Assembly (NCBI RefSeq): GCF_000685355.1
Contig: NZ_JHET01000004.1
Location: 219,710 to 283,709 of the forward strand
Length of the DNA stretch: 64,000 nt
Direction of reading: 5' to 3'
Source of the DNA: Microbacterium sp. CH12i
Lineage (GTDB): Bacteria > Actinomycetota > Actinomycetes > Actinomycetales > Microbacteriaceae
A program made the translations under genes and the position numbers. A model generated the notes under the pieces. The model was not told the DNA's origin. It saw only the letters and a list, made by a program, of their open reading frames with translations, and did not search any database. Each line of letters opens with the position of its first letter. Positions within the stretch are counted from its first letter, which is position 1. Positions 28,354 to 38,097 of this stretch are shown one piece after another.

Positions 28354-30135
28354 ATGGCCAACTCTTCGCAAGACCAGCATGTGCCAGCACCCGATGTTGG
28401 GCCGGACGGTGCGCAACTGAGTTTCCGGTCTGAACTCGACAGCGAGCACTACACCGCGGTCGATGAGCATTGGGCCGGAGGGCTTCCCGCCCAATACGGT
28501 GTCGCACCACGCGTGCGAATCGGGCGGAGCAAGTGGTTCAACCTGCTCTGGCTGATTCCGATCGGGCTTGTTCTCCTGATCATCGGCATTGCGGTCGCCA
28601 CGGGAATCCGCGAGCTCCCGACCGTGCAGGACTTCATCCGGCAGTATCCGGGCGAATCAGAGCTTCCGGACAACGCACCGGTCGGCTTCCCAGCCTGGCT
28701 CGGCTGGCAACACTTCCTGAACCTGTTCCTGATGATTTTCATCATCCGCTCTGGCGTCACGATCATTGCCGATCATCCCCGGTTCTACTGGACCAGGCAT
28801 TCCACCCCGGGTAAAGACTGGTTCCGGATGCAGAAGCCGGTGCCTTCTGACCCGCTCTACACCGCGAAGCAAGACTCAATCACGCTGCCTGACGGTGTCG
28901 GATTGCCTGGCCGCCGGCACTCCATCGGTCTCGCCCGCTGGTGGCATCTCGGTGTCGACACCCTCTGGTTACTCAACGGGATCGTCTTCTACATTCTGAT
29001 CTTTGCCACCGGCCAGTGGATGCGTCTGGTCCCGATGAGCTGGGACGTAATCCCGAACTCCATTTCGGTTGCGATTCAGTATCTTTCTTTGGATTGGCCG
29101 GTGGAGAACGGCTGGGTCAACTACAACAGCCTGCAGATCATCGCCTACTTCATCACCGTTTTCATTGCAGCGCCGGCAGCCCTGATAACCGGGCTGGGAA
29201 TGTCCCCCGCATTGTCTACCCGGTTCCGCCGGGTCAGTTCTGTGTTCAGCATCCAGCTCGCCCGGTCACTGCATTTCCTCGTACTTTGCTGGTTCGTCAT
29301 GTTCATCGTCGTGCACGTGACCTTGGTGCTGACTACCGGGGCCCTCCGCAATCTGAACCATATGTATGCGGGCCGGGACGACGGCTCATGGGTAGGTTTT
29401 GGGATCTTCGCCGTCTCCATGGTCGTCGTCATCTTTGCGTGGGTGGCGGCCACACCGTTCACATACCGGCATCCGCGGGTCGTGCAGAAGGTCGGCTACG
29501 CGCTGATCGGTCCCGCGCAACGACTGTTCGAACACCTCGACTCCAAGCCGGGTCAGTACACGGAGAAGGACATCTCCCCATACTTCTGGCACAACGGCAA
29601 ATACCCCGAGACCGACGAGTACAAGCAGCTTGAGGCCGGGAACTTCGCCGACTACAAACTCCGCATAAACGGTCTCGTCGAGAACCCCGTCGACCTGAGC
29701 CTGGAACAGTTGCGGGCGTTGCCGAACCACGAGCAGATCACCCAACATTTCTGTATCCAGGGTTGGTCCGGTGTCGCTAAGTGGGGCGGAGTGTCGATGC
29801 AATCGATCCTCGATGTGGTCAAACCCAAGCCAGAGGCGAAATGGGTGATCTTCTACTCATACGCCGTCGGGCCGGATGGCGGTATTTATTATGACGCCCA
29901 GCCGATCGAGCAAATGAGCTACAAGCTCACAATGCTCGCCTATGACATGAATGACGACACGCTATCGTTCGGTCATGGCGCACCCATTCGACTGCGCAAC
30001 GAGGTCCAACTCGGCTTCAAACTGGTCAAATGGATCAAGGGAATCGAGTTCGTCGAACATTTCTCGGAAGTGGGCGGCGGATTGGGTGGCTACAACAACG
30101 ATCACGAATTCTTCGGCTATCGACAGTCCATTTAG
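28354..30135 (+). CDS. Fusion of a b-type cytochrome membrane domain and a sulfite oxidase-type molybdopterin domain
   Basis: A 593-residue fusion. Residues about 60-370 are membrane-embedded, with helices and histidines placed as in formate dehydrogenase gamma or thiosulfate reductase cytochrome b (GWQHFLNLFLMIFIIRSGV, RWWHLGVDTLWLLNG, ARSLHFLVLCWFVMFIVVHV). Residues about 400-593 match the oxidoreductase molybdopterin domain (YKLRINGLVENPVDLSLEQL), with the molybdenum-ligand cysteine in HFCIQGWSGVAKWGGV. It looks like MsrP and MsrQ-type functions on one chain, although the domain order is cytochrome first. Substrate is unknown. The frame is intact, and the ATG is well separated from the divergent regulator. 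Confidence 0.87.
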   Translation: MANSSQDQHVPAPDVGPDGAQLSFRSELDSEHYTAVDEHWAGGLPAQYGVAPRVRIGRSKWFNLLWLIPIGLVLLIIGIAVATGIRELPTVQDFIRQYPGESELPDNAPVGFPAWLGWQHFLNLFLMIFIIRSGVTIIADHPRFYWTRHSTPGKDWFRMQKPVPSDPLYTAKQDSITLPDGVGLPGRRHSIGLARWWHLGVDTLWLLNGIVFYILIFATGQWMRLVPMSWDVIPNSISVAIQYLSLDWPVENGWVNYNSLQIIAYFITVFIAAPAALITGLGMSPALSTRFRRVSSVFSIQLARSLHFLVLCWFVMFIVVHVTLVLTTGALRNLNHMYAGRDDGSWVGFGIFAVSMVVVIFAWVAATPFTYRHPRVVQKVGYALIGPAQRLFEHLDSKPGQYTEKDISPYFWHNGKYPETDEYKQLEAGNFADYKLRINGLVENPVDLSLEQLRALPNHEQITQHFCIQGWSGVAKWGGVSMQSILDVVKPKPEAKWVIFYSYAVGPDGGIYYDAQPIEQMSYKLTMLAYDMNDDTLSFGHGAPIRLRNEVQLGFKLVKWIKGIEFVEHFSEVGGGLGGYNNDHEFFGYRQSI

Positions 30136-30331
30136 GAAAACGGCGCTTTGGGACGCCCGAGGCTGGGGCGACTCGGCGACCTGAGGATTTGGGTCACGGA
30201 CCGGATGGAATGATCTGGCACCGCAGTGTGTTGTACTGGATGGCGCTTGAATTGACGTTCGCGCCCCCGGGTTCCACCCGCTCTCCCGCGCCTCGGCGCC
30301 TAGCTCCTGTCGCGTCACGAAAGAGGTCTCG

Positions 30332-31930
30332 TTGCCAACACTCACACTCGTCCCTGAACAACCGCATCCGTGGTCTGCTCTGCTTGATCGCGATGACGTC
30401 GTCCTTGACGGGGGTGTGTTGCACATCGTCCATGACTCAGTAACACCGCAACAGGCGCGTATCGATGACCTGCTCTTGGTCGCGGCCGCATTGGAGGATA
30501 CCGGGATCGAGGTTGTCTTGATCCGAAGCGATCACTTCGTCCCCGCGCTCGCGGTCGACGTCAATGCACATGCTGCAGTCATCGCCGCGCTGGCGGCGGT
30601 GTGCGATGGCGAACCCCTGTACATCAAAGCGAAGCAGCAGCCGCCCGTGCTCGCGAGCGAAGCATCCGCCCCGCTTGCTGAGCAGGCTGCCGACCCGCGG
30701 GCCGTGCGCGTGTATCGCCCACGCATCACGACGAATCGCTCGCTGCGCTACGGCGCATCGCTCGGGGTGCGCGTGGAGTTCTGGCGCCTGCAGGACGATC
30801 TCGTCGAGGCTCCGAACGACAATGTGCTCACCCGGCGCGTCATCCCTCGCGACGATCTATCCTTCACCACCATCGAACGCTACGGTCGCCAGTGGCGCAC
30901 GATCGCGGGCATGTTCGATCCGCAGGCGCATGAGTTCATCGGCGACGTCGACATGGTGTTCTCATGGGTCGATGGTTCCACCAGCGAGTTCCAGCGCCAA
31001 CGGGCAGCGCAGATGGCTGAGTACGTCGTCGGCGAGGGCGATGACGGTCCCGCCCGGTACCGTCATGTCGACGAACTGCGCTACGCGCTGCGGAGCGTTC
31101 ATATGTATGCCCCATGGGTAAGGCGCATCTTCATCGCGACTGATTCGGCTGCCCCCGCATGGCTGGTCGATCACCCGAAGGTGACACTCATGCGCAGCGA
31201 GGAGTTCTTCCCCGACCCGTCGGTGTTGCCCACACACAACTCACACGCCGTCGAGTCGCAGTTGCACCGAATCCCTGGCATCGCCGAACACTTCATCTAT
31301 GCGAACGACGACATGTTCTTCGGTCGCTCGGTCTCCCCGGAGCTGTTCTTCACGTCAGCGGGGGTGACGAAGTTCGTTGAATCCGAAGTGCGCATCGGCA
31401 CCGGAATACCCGCACCGCATCGCAGCGGCCACGATAATGGCCTTCGAGTGAACCGGGAACTCCTGAGAGCCCGGTTCGGTCGCACGATCACGCGCGACCT
31501 CTCGCACTGTGCCACCCCGCTGCGCAAGAGCGTCATGGCCGAACTCGAACGTGAGTTCCCTGAGGACTTCGAGCGCACCGCGGCATCTCGATTCCGCTCC
31601 GCCGACGACATCTCAGTGACCAACAGCCTCTTCCACTACTACGCGCTCATGACCGGGCGGGCCGTTGCCACCCGGGAACCCCGAGTGCGATACGTGCAGA
31701 CGACGCTCGCAGCCTCGCTTCGACGCATGGAGCGGCTGGCCGAAAGCACTGATGTCGATATGTTCTGTCTCAACGACGGCGGTGAGACGGAACTCCCCGA
31801 AGAAGTCAGAATCCGCGCTATTCGCGGGGCACTGGATCGGATGTTTCCTGTGCTGCCGCCGTGGGAGCGGGCTGACGTCAGCGATGCTGGGCGATCGGCT
31901 CAGTCGGAGAATCCGTCGCTCGTGCGCTGA
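30332..31930 (+). CDS. Stealth family sugar-phosphate transferase
   Basis: A 532-residue enzyme of the Stealth group, which transfers hexose-1-phosphate in capsule or wall glycan synthesis. All conserved regions are present: CR1 [15 protein letters not shown]2 [22 protein letters not shown]3 [20 protein letters not shown] with ANDDMFFG, and CR4 near the end ([12 protein letters not shown]). The likely start is TTG 30332, preceded by AAGAGG; there is no in-frame ATG before the conserved part. The 3' end overlaps the convergent phosphodiesterase by 53 bases. Confidence 0.88.
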   Translation: MPTLTLVPEQPHPWSALLDRDDVVLDGGVLHIVHDSVTPQQARIDDLLLVAAALEDTGIEVVLIRSDHFVPALAVDVNAHAAVIAALAAVCDGEPLYIKAKQQPPVLASEASAPLAEQAADPRAVRVYRPRITTNRSLRYGASLGVRVEFWRLQDDLVEAPNDNVLTRRVIPRDDLSFTTIERYGRQWRTIAGMFDPQAHEFIGDVDMVFSWVDGSTSEFQRQRAAQMAEYVVGEGDDGPARYRHVDELRYALRSVHMYAPWVRRIFIATDSAAPAWLVDHPKVTLMRSEEFFPDPSVLPTHNSHAVESQLHRIPGIAEHFIYANDDMFFGRSVSPELFFTSAGVTKFVESEVRIGTGIPAPHRSGHDNGLRVNRELLRARFGRTITRDLSHCATPLRKSVMAELEREFPEDFERTAASRFRSADDISVTNSLFHYYALMTGRAVATREPRVRYVQTTLAASLRRMERLAESTDVDMFCLNDGGETELPEEVRIRAIRGALDRMFPVLPPWERADVSDAGRSAQSENPSLVR

Positions 31931-32794
31931 ACGGTCCGATACCGTCGGCGGACAGCCGCCGACGGACCTCCGCCGCGTCGATGTGTTCAAGTGTGCGCGG
32001 CGCGTCGATCGGCACTACCGAGTGCACGACCGTGTCATCAAACACATGCACGAGGTTGAAGGTCTGCGCGCCGTCCTGCGGACGCGTGCCACCGGTCGGA
32101 ACAGTAAGGTCTTGCGAATAGCAGGTCGACGATGCGACCGAGACTGGAATGCCCGCGAATGTCGCAAAGGTCGAGTAATGCAGATGACCGGCGATGATCG
32201 CCCTCACGTCGGTGCCGCGCAGCACCTCGGCGAGCCGCGACTGATCGCGCAGCTCGACGCTCACCGCTAACGGCAGCACGCTCGGCACGGGAGGGTGATG
32301 CATCGCGAGGATCGAGCCCAGCGGCGCCGGCGTTGCCAATTCATCCCGAAGCCACCGCAATTGCTCGTCGCGCAACTCGCCATAGTGCGCGCCCGGAACG
32401 GTCGAGTCGAGAGTGATCACGCGCAGCCCGTTGATCTCGTCGACCCGGTCTACCGGCCGTAGGTCGGCGGCTTCATCCAGCAGTCCTTCACGGAACGCTC
32501 CACGGTCATCATGATTGCCCATGACCCACAGCACTCGCGCACCCAATCGCTCGGCAAACGGCTCGACAAGGCACGCAGGGCCGCGTAGGCGGCGGGCTCG
32601 CCCAGGTCGGCGAGGTCGCCGGTGAAGACGATCGCGTCGGGCGTGATGCCGGATGCTTCAAACACGGTGAGCGCGCGGGCCAGCCGTTCGGTGCCATCCA
32701 CCAGATCGAACAGTAGTGTGCCCTCTGCGGTCAGGTGGGTGTCACTCAAGTGCAGAATGGTCTGCTCAGGTAAGGGATACTCAGCGCTGCGCAT
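31878..32794 (-). CDS. Metallophosphoesterase, CpdA/Icc type, frame disrupted at about 32580
   Basis: Calcineurin-like phosphodiesterase of about 305 residues. Metal motifs are in order: [35 protein letters not shown] and [10 protein letters not shown], a complete binuclear centre. The N-terminal part, up to YAALRA, and the rest are in different frames; restoring one C near 32580 gives [20 protein letters not shown]. Members hydrolyse cyclic nucleotides or other phosphodiesters. The tail beyond 31931 overlaps the Stealth gene on the other strand. Confidence 0.87.
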
Positions 32795-32890
32795 CGTTTC
32801 GGCTCCTCGCCTCGGCTCGCGGTTGCCCGGAATGCTACCGGTGCCAGATGACGAGGACCGGGCAACACGGTGAACTGTGCGCGAATCAGC

Positions 32891-33118
32891 TCAGATACGC
32901 GGCGCCCGGGGCGGCGGTGGAGGCGGCACGGCCTTGGCTAAGTGGACCCGATCCAAGGCAATGGTGACCAGACCGCGACGCGTTTCGAGCACGCACTCGT
33001 CGTTGTCGCGCTCGCGCAGGTAGCCGACCGCATCGGTGAAGCCCCCATCGATGCGTGTGCGTACCGTCATCCGAGTGCCAAACTGGGCCGTCCTGATGAA
33101 CTCGACCGGGTCTGGCAT
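32891..33118 (-). CDS. Small SH3-like protein resembling the N-terminal domain of Rv0428c-type acetyltransferases
   Basis: A 75-residue protein, RMTVRTRIDGGFTDAVGYLR in the middle, then CVLETRRGLVTIALDRVHLA and an end of KAVPPPPPPRAPRI. The order of a small beta barrel followed by a polyproline stretch matches the N-terminal extension of mycobacterial GNAT proteins of the Rv0428c type, here without any acetyltransferase domain. Standalone versions are common in Microbacteriaceae. Function unknown. Confidence 0.6.
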   Translation of the reverse strand: MPDPVEFIRTAQFGTRMTVRTRIDGGFTDAVGYLRERDNDECVLETRRGLVTIALDRVHLAKAVPPPPPPRAPRI

Positions 33119-33135
33119 GCCCCCACTCTACGGTC

Positions 33136-33270
33136 GTGCGCGCAATGCGCACGAAGTCGTCGATCGAGAGCTCTTCGCCGCGGGCGGTGGGTGCGACATC
33201 CGCTCGTTCGAGAGTGGCGGATGCCTCTGCAGCTGTGCCGCCAAGGGGCTCGCTTCGCCGACCCGAGCGG
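33136..33270 (-). pseudogene. Possible C-terminal remnant of rsmA (16S rRNA adenine dimethyltransferase)
   Basis: One minus-strand frame reads EASATLERADVAPTARGEEL followed by SIDDFVRIARTT. This resembles the C-terminal block of actinobacterial RsmA/KsgA (xxAGVDPxARGExLxxxxFxRIA). Nothing of the methyltransferase body is present upstream and the frame lacks its own stop. It is only about 45 codons, so the assignment rests on one motif. Confidence 0.38.
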
Positions 33271-33421
33271 GGTAAACCCCTTAATCCCCAGGTACGCGGA
33301 TCAGGCGTTCTCCTGAATCACCGATAACTCGCTTATCCAGGTGAAGACGGCATCTTCACATTGGGTGCGAGCTGGCCGGTCCCCTCGTCGCAACTTCCTC
33401 GCGTTGCCCTGATTTCTGTGC

Positions 33422-34021
33422 TCAACGGAGGGATGCGGCCCGCGCGGTGACGTATGCGTGGGGAGCCCGCGGGTCCCAGTATCGGTCTATGACCCGAAAT
33501 CCGGCCTGCTCGAGCGCACGGTCCAAACTCTCCATCGGCCACAGGTAAGCGGGCGCCACGGGATGGCCGAAGACCTCAAGTCGGGGGCCGGAGAAGAATG
33601 AAATGAGAATGCTTCCGTGGTCCTCGAGGACCCCGCGGAGGGTGGCGAGCGCCTCCGGTAGCTCATCGGGACCCAGATGGATGAGCGAGTACCAGGCGAG
33701 GATCCCGGCCCACCGTTCTTCCGAGCCGTCGAGGTCGGCAAGCGACTCGAGCCGGAACGCAACGGCGGGGTGGGCCCCGCGCGCGATCTCGACAAACTGC
33801 TTGACCGGTTCGAGGCCTTCGATGTCGCGCCCAAGACCGGCGAGGTGACCACTCCAGCGGCCGGTGCCCGCGCCGACATCGAGAATCGGGCCTGAGACGG
33901 TGTCAGCCCACCGTTCGATCACGGCACGGTCGGGATCTTCGGCCGGCACCATCGCATCCAGCATGTTCGCCAGTCCCCGCGCCCGGGAACCATATGCGTC
34001 GATGACCTGGTCCGTCGTCAT
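33422..34021 (-). CDS. Class I SAM-dependent methyltransferase
   Basis: A 199-residue methyltransferase starting MTTDQVIDAYGSRARGL. Motif I is PILDVGAGTGRWSGHLAGLG near residue 45, with LEPVKQFVEIAR after it, motif post-II AGILAWYSLIHLGPDEL and a C-terminal strand region FGHPVAPAYLWPMESLDRAL. The start at 34021 removes 60 unlikely residues that are antisense to the inverted ZIP tail. This type includes small-molecule methyltransferases such as TehB-like proteins; substrate unknown. Confidence 0.85.
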   Translation of the reverse strand: MTTDQVIDAYGSRARGLANMLDAMVPAEDPDRAVIERWADTVSGPILDVGAGTGRWSGHLAGLGRDIEGLEPVKQFVEIARGAHPAVAFRLESLADLDGSEERWAGILAWYSLIHLGPDELPEALATLRGVLEDHGSILISFFSGPRLEVFGHPVAPAYLWPMESLDRALEQAGFRVIDRYWDPRAPHAYVTARAASLR

Positions 34022-34058
34022 GGGAATCTCCGCCACATCAGCATCATTAGGATGAGCT

Positions 34059-34232
34059 GTGCTCGGTGCCCTCGTCTTCGCCGGAGTCGCCGCCCCGCTG
34101 CTCGTCGCAGGCCTCGCCTTCGGTGCGGCGGCGCTGCTGTTCACCGCGGTCGCGGAGCTGCTGGTGGAGGCATACCAGATCAAGGAGAGCACGGGCACCA
34201 TCGCGATGGCGGCCGGTGGCTTCCTGCTGTTC
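34059..34232 (+). pseudogene. Inverted C-terminal segment of the adjacent ZIP transporter gene
   Basis: This plus-strand stretch encodes LGALVFAGVAAPLLVAGLAF then GAAALLFTAVAELLVEAYQI and KESTGTIAMAAGGFLLF, which is what the last helices of a ZIP-family metal transporter look like (AALLF-x-V-x-ELLVEA is typical). The ZIP gene just to the right is on the minus strand and is cut exactly where this part should follow (MMPIG). I infer a local inversion of about 170 bp, or a chimeric assembly join. It has no start of its own except GTG 34059. Confidence 0.6.
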
Positions 34233-34788
34233 CGATGGGCATCATGACCGACACAAATGCGCCCACACCGATCGCAGTCCCGATGGAGCCGCCGCGCGCA
34301 CGCGTGGATCCGGCCGTGGACGCGGCGACGAACAGCAGCTCGATCGAGAGCGCGATCGCAATCAGGAGGGCCGCCGCACCCCCGGCCGACAGCGCGACAC
34401 CGATGATGGCTCCGTCGATCAGGACCACGACGACAAGGGCGATGACCAGGCGCAGGTTCACACCTGTGGCAGCCTTAGTCTGGGCTTGACCGTGACCGTG
34501 ACCGCGCGCGTAGTCATGCTCGTCGCCGTGGGAATGTCCGTGGCCGAATCGTGTAAGGAGCGCGCGCAGCGCCAGCATGAATGCGGTGCCCACCACGAAG
34601 CCGATGATCAGCGGCCAGCCGGCACCCAGGTCGAGCGCCTCAGGAAGCAGATCCAGAGTCGCGGCGGCGATGATCAGGCCGGCGGCGAAGTGTTGAAAAT
34701 AACTGGTGATTGTGGATGTTGAGCTACGTGTCGCGAAAGCCGCGATCACCGCACCGATAACACCTGCCACCAGGCCGATCGCGCCCAA
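34233..34788 (-). pseudogene. ZIP family metal transporter, truncated
   Basis: The protein begins GAIGLVAGVIGAVIAAFATR and continues with SYFQHFAAGLIIAAATLDLL and PEALDLG, the family helix IV region, a histidine-rich loop (GHGHSHGDEHDYARGHGHGQ) for metal binding and LVIALVVVVLIDGAIIGVAL. It ends at GAFVSVMMPIG, then reads into unrelated residues and a stop. The missing last two to three helices are found inverted next to it. The start is also uncertain: the TTG at 34788 is fused directly to a flavodoxin fragment. Confidence 0.72.
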
Positions 34789-34874
34789 CCCACGCCGGCT
34801 AACTTGTCTGCGACTGCGCGCGCGACCTTCTCAGTGTTGCCCCATAGGGACTCGTAGACGACCAATGCGCGCAT
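34788..34874 (-). pseudogene. Flavodoxin N-terminal fragment
   Basis: ATG 34874, with a strong CAGAGGAG site upstream, begins MRALVVYESLWGNTEKVARA and VADKLAG, the FMN phosphate loop (xxYxSxxGNTExvA) of a flavodoxin. After about 29 codons it joins the ZIP gene, where the frame gives no flavodoxin sequence. The intact promoter and ribosome site suggest the fragment is still transcribed. Confidence 0.65.
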
Positions 34875-35170
34875 CTTTGCTCCTCTGTGACCCGCAAGGA
34901 CGGGCCACGCACAGACTATGCCCCGGGCGGCACTACCAGACCGAGTCGACCTTTGTGGTTGGTGTGACAACGATGGCTATTCGATCGAGAACAACGGCAA
35001 AGCAAGAAGAGCGCAGTCGATAGCTACCCAATGTTACAACCGCGTCGATGCTGGGCTTTCATTACTTGCGCCAACCGTGCGGGCGCCGGGCGAGTTATGT
35101 AACCGGATGGGGCGCTGATGGCGCCCAGTAATGCGCGCCTGACGACCTGAGCATCGCTGCCGGGTGACCG
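34875..35170. other. Intergenic stretch without recognised genes
   Basis: About 300 bases between the flavodoxin fragment and the protease-like gene, read to either side. It should hold the promoter of the flavodoxin fragment. I see no conserved coding frame, RNA gene or strong hairpin. Confidence 0.5.
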
Positions 35171-35749
35171 CTATCGCGAAACTTGAGGCACGAAGACGAC
35201 CACCTTGTTCCCGTCATCCTGGACAAGCGCATCGGACGGTTGACGCGACACCACGTACACCTCGACGAAGTCTCCCGAGGATCCTGCGAAATTCAGGGCC
35301 AGCAGTATTTATGCAGTCAGCAGATAATCCTGTGGAAGGGTGAGCAAGGCCGCGAGCAGCACGAGTCCCCAGATGACCGCAGGCGCCACGGCAACGATCA
35401 CGGCGCTTCGCCGGGTGAGATAGGCCCGGTTCCCCGTCGTCACAAGAGGGAATAGCAACGCATAGGACGGCTTGACCTTGGTCAGTACCTGCAACACGAC
35501 CCCATGTGTCACTTCATGCGCCGCCATATAGATGAGGCAAGCGGCCAGGGTCACGAGAATAATGAGAATGGGACTCCAGCTGCTCTCTAGAGGAAGGCCA
35601 AGTAGGAGCGCGGCTCCCAGAGCGACGAGAGCGATCACCCCGAAAAGAACCTGGACAGCGATGGTGAACTTCCTGTCCTTGAGATCGACTGTCCGATGTT
35701 ATGTCATAGGGAGTACCGCGGTGTCCCGCGGCCAGCTCTGATCGCCCAT
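35171..35749 (-). pseudogene. DUF3267-like zincin membrane protease with two in-frame TAA codons
   Basis: From ATG 35749, behind a GAGGAG site, one frame runs 192 codons to TAG 35171 but is broken by TAA at 35699-35701 and at 35309-35311. Reading through, the protein looks complete: MGDQSWPRDTAVLPMT, HRTVDLKDRKFTIAVQVLFG, two helices with the zinc motif AAHEVTHG (HExxH), AVAPAVIWGLVLLAALLTLP, then ILLALNFAGSSGDFVEVYVV and DALVQDDGNKVVVFVP. The part after the second TAA is a good family C-terminus, so both stops look like nonsense changes rather than natural ends. Tyr (TAC/TAT) fits either position. Confidence 0.7.
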
Positions 35750-35858
35750 ATCGTCTCCTCATCGGTGCCCTCAGGGGTTCAAGACTAATCCGCCCCGACT
35801 GATCCTCGTATGCGGCCCATGTCTCCGCGATTAGCGGCGGGGTGCCGTCTCGTCCGGT

Positions 35859-36029
35859 TCATGACTTCTTAGCGGAGGCATCCGCTTGAGTTGACTGTTT
35901 GTTCGACTGGCCCCGAACAGTGCGTTCCCATGACGATGCGAATGCCGGCGCTATTCCCAAAAGGGCGAGAACGAGCATTAGTTCGAACACACCGAGTCCG
36001 AAGTAGAGGAGGGGCAAGCCGACATCGCC
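35859..36029 (-). pseudogene. Possible C-terminal fragment of a small membrane protein
   Basis: A minus-strand frame reads GDVGLPLLYFGLGVFELMLV then LALLGIAPAFASSWERTVRG and a polar, alanine/lysine-rich end. It has one strong hydrophobic helix and a natural stop, but no start codon with a ribosome site at its upstream end. The 450 bases between the protease-like gene and the metal ATPase hold nothing else I recognise. Confidence 0.3.
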
Positions 36030-36199
36030 AGGGCGGAGGCGCTCGGCCTGACACGGTGCGCGCCCACGCTCAAATTCACGTTTGTGCGAATCACGCCGAC
36101 CGAGATCTCTGGCCGTCGATTCGCGATCGGTCCGGAACCCGAGCGTTGCTGACGAGAGTTACGCGGCGACGAACGGAAGTCTGGGATAGAGTGCGGCTC

Positions 36200-38097
36200 A
36201 TGTCCCGCATAGTCTCCCTCGCGCGTCGGTACTGGCTGGTTACGGTCACGATCGGCGTCGGCGTCGCCGGGATCGTCCTGGCACTTGTGGGCGCCGGGTG
36301 GCTCGTGCAGTGGCTGTTCAGCGGATATTCCCTCGCGATCGCTGCGTGGCAGGCCGTCGGGATGGTGCGGGCTATGCTACGTAGGGAGTTTGGTCTCGAC
36401 ATCCTCGCCGTGACAGCAATCGTGGCCACGGTGCTGGTTGGTGAGTACATCGCGGCCCTGCTTGTCGTGCTCATGCTGACCGGCGGCGAGGCCCTGGAGA
36501 ACTATGCGAACCAGCGCGCCAAACGGGAGTTGGACGCGCTGCTGGCCCGTGCGCCGCAGCTCGCGCACCGCTCGACGGATGGCGGCTATCGCGATGTGCC
36601 GGTCGATGAGGTGCGCGTGGGCGATGTGCTGCTGGTGCGCCCGTCGGAGATAGTGCCGGTCGACGGTGTTCTGCTCTCCCCCGAGACCACCCTCGACCAG
36701 TCCTCGATCACCGGTGAGAGCATCCCTGTGGAGAAACTGCTCGGTGACACTGTGCTCAGTGGTGCGGTGAACGGCCAGCAGGCCGTTCAGATCCGGGCGA
36801 CGCAGGCAGCAGCAGACAGCCAGTACCAGCAAATCGTGGCGCTGGTCGCGCAAGCCGCTGAAAGCAAGGCGCCGATGGTTCGCCTCGCCGATCGGTACGC
36901 GGTGCCGTTCACTCTCTTCTCGTTGGCGCTCGGCGGGATCGCGTGGTGGCTGAGTGGTGATCCGGTGCGGTTCGCCGAGGTGCTGGTGCTGGCCACACCG
37001 TGCCCGTTGCTGATCGCGGCGCCAGTGGCATTCATCGGCGGTATGAGCCGCGCAGCGCACAACGGCGTCATCGTGAAGAGCGGCGGGGTGCTCGAACAAC
37101 TGTCTGCGGCGAAGACGGTGGTCTTCGACAAGACCGGCACTCTCACCCATGGAACGCCAACCCTCACGCAGGTGCGGCCCGAGCATCCGTTCACTGCAAA
37201 CGAGGTGCTGACCTTCGTGGCGAGCGCCGAGCAGTATTCGTCGCATGTGCTTGCGGCCTCGATGATTGCTGCGGCGAGGGAACGCGGTCTGCCCTTGCAC
37301 GAGGCCGAGTCAGCGCGAGAAGCCGCGACGAATGGCGTCATCGCGCAGTTTCAGGGCCGCGAGGTGGTAGTCGGCAAGTTCGCCTTCGTCGCCCAACATA
37401 CTCCGGATGCCCGGCGAACCGAGATCGCATCCGGCCAGTTGGCCGTCTACGTCGCGATCGGCGGACGGTTTGCGGGAGCCTGCTGGCAAGCGACCACCTG
37501 CGGGGGAACGCGAAAGCCACGCTGTACAGACTGGAGCAGTTGGGGGTCAGGCAGATCATGATGCTCACCGGCGATGCCGCCGAAACCGCGCAGCACGTCG
37601 CCGACGAGCTGGGCATCACCCGGGTTCGAGCCGAATGCCTGCCGGCGGACAAGGTAGCGGAGGTCGGCCGCATCACCGATCGACCCGTGATCATGGTCGG
37701 TGACGGGGTGAACGACGCGCCGGTTCTGGCGGCGGCCAACGTGGGCATCGCCATGGGGGCGAAAGGCGCGACTGCGGCAAGCGAATCGGCGGATGCGGTG
37801 ATCCTCGACGACGACATTTCCCGAGTCGCGTTCGCCGTCACGGTCGGACGCGACACCGTTCGAATCGCCCTTCAAAGCATCTGGCTGGGCATCGCGATTT
37901 CGGTCGTGTTGATGGTGATCGCGGCTTTCGGCGTGATTCCCGCCACCGTTGGCGCGATTATGCAGGAGTTCGTCGACCTGGCGACGATTCTCGCCGCCCT
38001 GCGAGCGGTGGGCGGTCGGCTCGACGTACGCGAAGCGGCTGCGAACCCCGTGCCGACGGACCAGAGTCCGCGAGCGGGCGCCGGCATCGCGGACTGA
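36200..38097 (+). CDS. Heavy-metal P-type ATPase, TPC type, frame disrupted at about 37478
   Basis: P1B-type cation pump of about 632 residues. Actuator loop ITGESIPVEK, phosphorylation motif DKTGTLTHG near residue 312, hinge MVGDGVNDAPVL. The intramembrane motif is ATPCPLLIAAPVA, a TPC-type instead of CPC, and the nucleotide-site loop is SSHVLAAS instead of SEHPLA. There is no HMA domain. One C is missing near 37478 (GRFAGA joins LLASDHLRGNAKATLYRLEQ), so as read the first frame ends at 37561. ATG 36200 is chosen at MSRIVSLARRYW; the open frame upstream is not convincing. Specificity unknown. Confidence 0.88.

Noticed and set aside
33036..33275. Plus-strand frame with Cys-rich end near 33.2 kb
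   Set aside because: Antisense to the SH3-like gene and to the rsmA-like segment; no start signal or conserved motif.
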